From: JAYOFM01 sp038117225
GTDB lineage: Bacteria; Pseudomonadota; Alphaproteobacteria; Rhodospirillales; Casp-alpha2
DNA length: 5,671 nucleotides
Direction of reading: 5' to 3'
Assembly: GCA_038117225.1 (NCBI GenBank)
Contig: JAYOFM010000161.1
Coordinates: 1-5,671, forward strand
Below are positions 4,913-5,671 of this stretch, in pieces; the stretch's first letter is position 1, and every line of letters starts with the position of its first letter. A program made the translations under genes and the position numbers. Below the pieces are notes generated by a model, which had not been told where the DNA came from, searched no databases, and saw only the letters and a program-made list of their open reading frames with translations.

Positions 4913-5546
4913 CGCCGCTTACGTCGTCTTCGGCGACCTCGGCCAATTCGATGGTTTCGACCAGCAATGCCACCGTGCCGGTGGCCAGCATGCGGTGATC
5001 GACAATCAACCAGACATACAGCACGGCGCCGATCAGGGTGGTATTGAGCGCCACCGACATGCCGCCGATCAGGGTCGATACCATGGGGGCGACTCGTTGC
5101 GCGTCGGTCACCGCTTCCGGATCGACGCCGGACAACGCGATGATGAACCCGATGACCGTGCCGATCAGACCCAGGAACACCAGCGTGTTGGCGACCTGAC
5201 GCACGATGGCGATGCGCCCCGATAGGCGCAGCCGTAGCAGGTCGGCGAGGCGGCGGCGATCCTCGCCGGTACCGCCTCGTGCTCGTACCAGATAGGTTTC
5301 GATGCTACTGCCGGGCGTCGTGCCGCCGTCTCGAATCTGATTCAGTTCTTGATTGGTCTGCCAGATGCGCGCACCGCACATGATCAGACCGTAGACGAAC
5401 ACGGCGACGATCAGCAGCGATAGTTCGACCAGCCGGGCGCCGAGCACCTCATCGAGCCAGCCTTGCAGATAAATCGCCGCCAGCAAGCCGAGCGCGACAA
5501 CGTTGAACAGGATAAAACGAACGACGAGCAGATGCCGATGGCCCAA
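4899..5546 (-). CDS. ExbB/TolQ/MotA-like inner-membrane proton-channel protein
   Basis: This 215-aa protein resembles the MotA/TolQ/ExbB family, which forms proton channels that drive envelope machines. Four helices are visible: about 8-27, 38-58, 117-140 and 157-183, with a basic cytoplasmic loop (60-116). Helix 3, NTLVFLGLIGTVIGFIIAL (120-138), matches the family core (LGLLGTVxGmI), putting T130 at the channel Thr position (Thr148 of ExbB). In helix 4, GGMSVALNTTLIGAVLYVWL (161-180) matches the alxTTaxGLxxAIPa region, with T169/T170 at the second Thr. Length is slightly shorter than TolQ (about 230) and ExbB (about 244). The start codon is TTG, fixed by an in-frame stop just upstream and a strong GGGGGAG. 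It is first in the putative operon and overlaps the ExbD-like gene by 14 bp. The 29-residue acidic tail is probably cytoplasmic. What it energises is unknown: no TonB, Pal or flagellar gene is in the window. Confidence 0.85.
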   Translation of the reverse strand: MGHRHLLVVRFILFNVVALGLLAAIYLQGWLDEVLGARLVELSLLIVAVFVYGLIMCGARIWQTNQELNQIRDGGTTPGSSIETYLVRARGGTGEDRRRLADLLRLRLSGRIAIVRQVANTLVFLGLIGTVIGFIIALSGVDPEAVTDAQRVAPMVSTLIGGMSVALNTTLIGAVLYVWLIVDHRMLATGTVALLVETIELAEVAEDDVSGDGPA

Positions 5547-5559
5547 TGGTTTCTCCCCC
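5544..5559 (-). promoter_or_regulatory. Strong ribosome binding site with TTG start for the ExbB-like gene
   Basis: On the minus strand GGGGGAG (5559-5553) lies 6 nt before a TTG (5546-5544). In-frame TGA at 5564-5562 rules out anything further upstream, and no ATG or GTG occurs in frame before the first helix. TTG is therefore the best start; such a start usually lowers translation, here perhaps offset by the strong Shine-Dalgarno. Confidence 0.8.
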
Positions 5560-5671
5560 GATCAATTGTTCAGGTTCGCCACTCTAATTCACTGTGCCCG
5601 GTGGCGTTGATCACGTTCTCGCGTGCCCTTATACCATGGGCCACGGCTTCTCAGTAGATAGGGTGGCGGCG
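5547..5671. other. Leader and upstream region of the five-gene operon
   Basis: This 125-bp stretch holds the operon leader and candidate promoter and continues past the window edge. I see no coding gene that can be supported. Short open frames on both strands reach the edge, including one starting ATG at 5636 on the plus strand, which lacks a Shine-Dalgarno. Two GATCA-containing sequences occur (5608-5613 and 5560-5564). Confidence 0.5.
5628..5636 (-). promoter_or_regulatory. Extended -10 promoter candidate for the operon
   Basis: On the minus strand TGGTATAAG matches an extended -10 (TGnTATAAT) at all but the last base. The -35 position upstream has no good match, which extended -10 promoters tolerate. 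The transcript would start near 5621, giving a leader of about 75 nt before the TTG. This is a motif match only. Confidence 0.4.

Noticed and set aside
5636..5671. Start of a divergent plus-strand gene (ATG 5636)
   Set aside because: Only 12 codons are visible, there is no Shine-Dalgarno, and it overlaps the candidate promoter of the operon.
1..5671. CRISPR array, tRNA, rRNA, insertion sequence or phage integration site
   Set aside because: I found no regularly spaced repeats beyond the short coding repeats described, no cloverleaf-like sequence, no transposase-like frame and no flanking terminal inverted repeats.

Overview
The window is GC-rich, tightly packed DNA with mostly NNC/NNG codons. 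Together with a CaiB/BaiF CoA-transferase, a TauD/TfdA dioxygenase, an enolase-superfamily enzyme and a likely secreted galactose-binding-like protein, this suggests an alphaproteobacterium, perhaps a marine or soil Rhodospirillales relative. That taxonomic guess is inference; no rRNA or other marker gene is present.

Layout. (1) Positions 364 to 1, minus strand: the N-terminal 121 residues of a protein that runs off the left edge. It looks like a DUF642/CBM-type galactose-binding-like domain interrupted by two Arg-Gly-rich low-complexity insertions, one built on a 30-bp tandem repeat. (2) 365-657: a divergent intergenic region with a perfect 10-bp palindrome and two further small inverted repeats. 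(3) 658-1851, plus strand: a family III (CaiB/BaiF) CoA-transferase of 397 aa. (4) 1855-5546, minus strand: five genes that look like one operon, transcribed right to left. They are an ExbB/TolQ/MotA-like channel protein (TTG start), an ExbD/TolR-like one-helix protein with an unusual beta-sandwich-like periplasmic part, a two-helix membrane protein with a Pro-rich tail, an enolase-superfamily (MR/MLE) enzyme (GTG start) and a TauD-like Fe(II)/2-oxoglutarate dioxygenase. (5) 5547-5671: the leader of this operon, with a possible extended -10 promoter.

How the genes may work together. The first two membrane genes overlap by 14 bp and the second and third by 1 bp (TGATG), so the three membrane proteins are probably made as one complex. 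The helix of the 200-aa protein aligns well with the ExbD/TolR helix and keeps its proton-carrying Asp (D19). The 215-aa protein keeps the channel-lining Thr positions (T130, T169/T170). I infer a proton-motive-force-driven envelope machine in which the usual ExbD/TolR periplasmic domain is replaced by a domain resembling DUF2135. The enolase and dioxygenase genes follow with two identical 7-nt gaps, at both of which the upstream TGA stop lies inside the next Shine-Dalgarno sequence. The CoA-transferase converges on them with only 3 bp between the stops. The three enzymes could act on a shared organic acid, but no substrate can be read from the sequence. The most interesting element is the three-gene membrane module and its coupling to catabolic enzymes.
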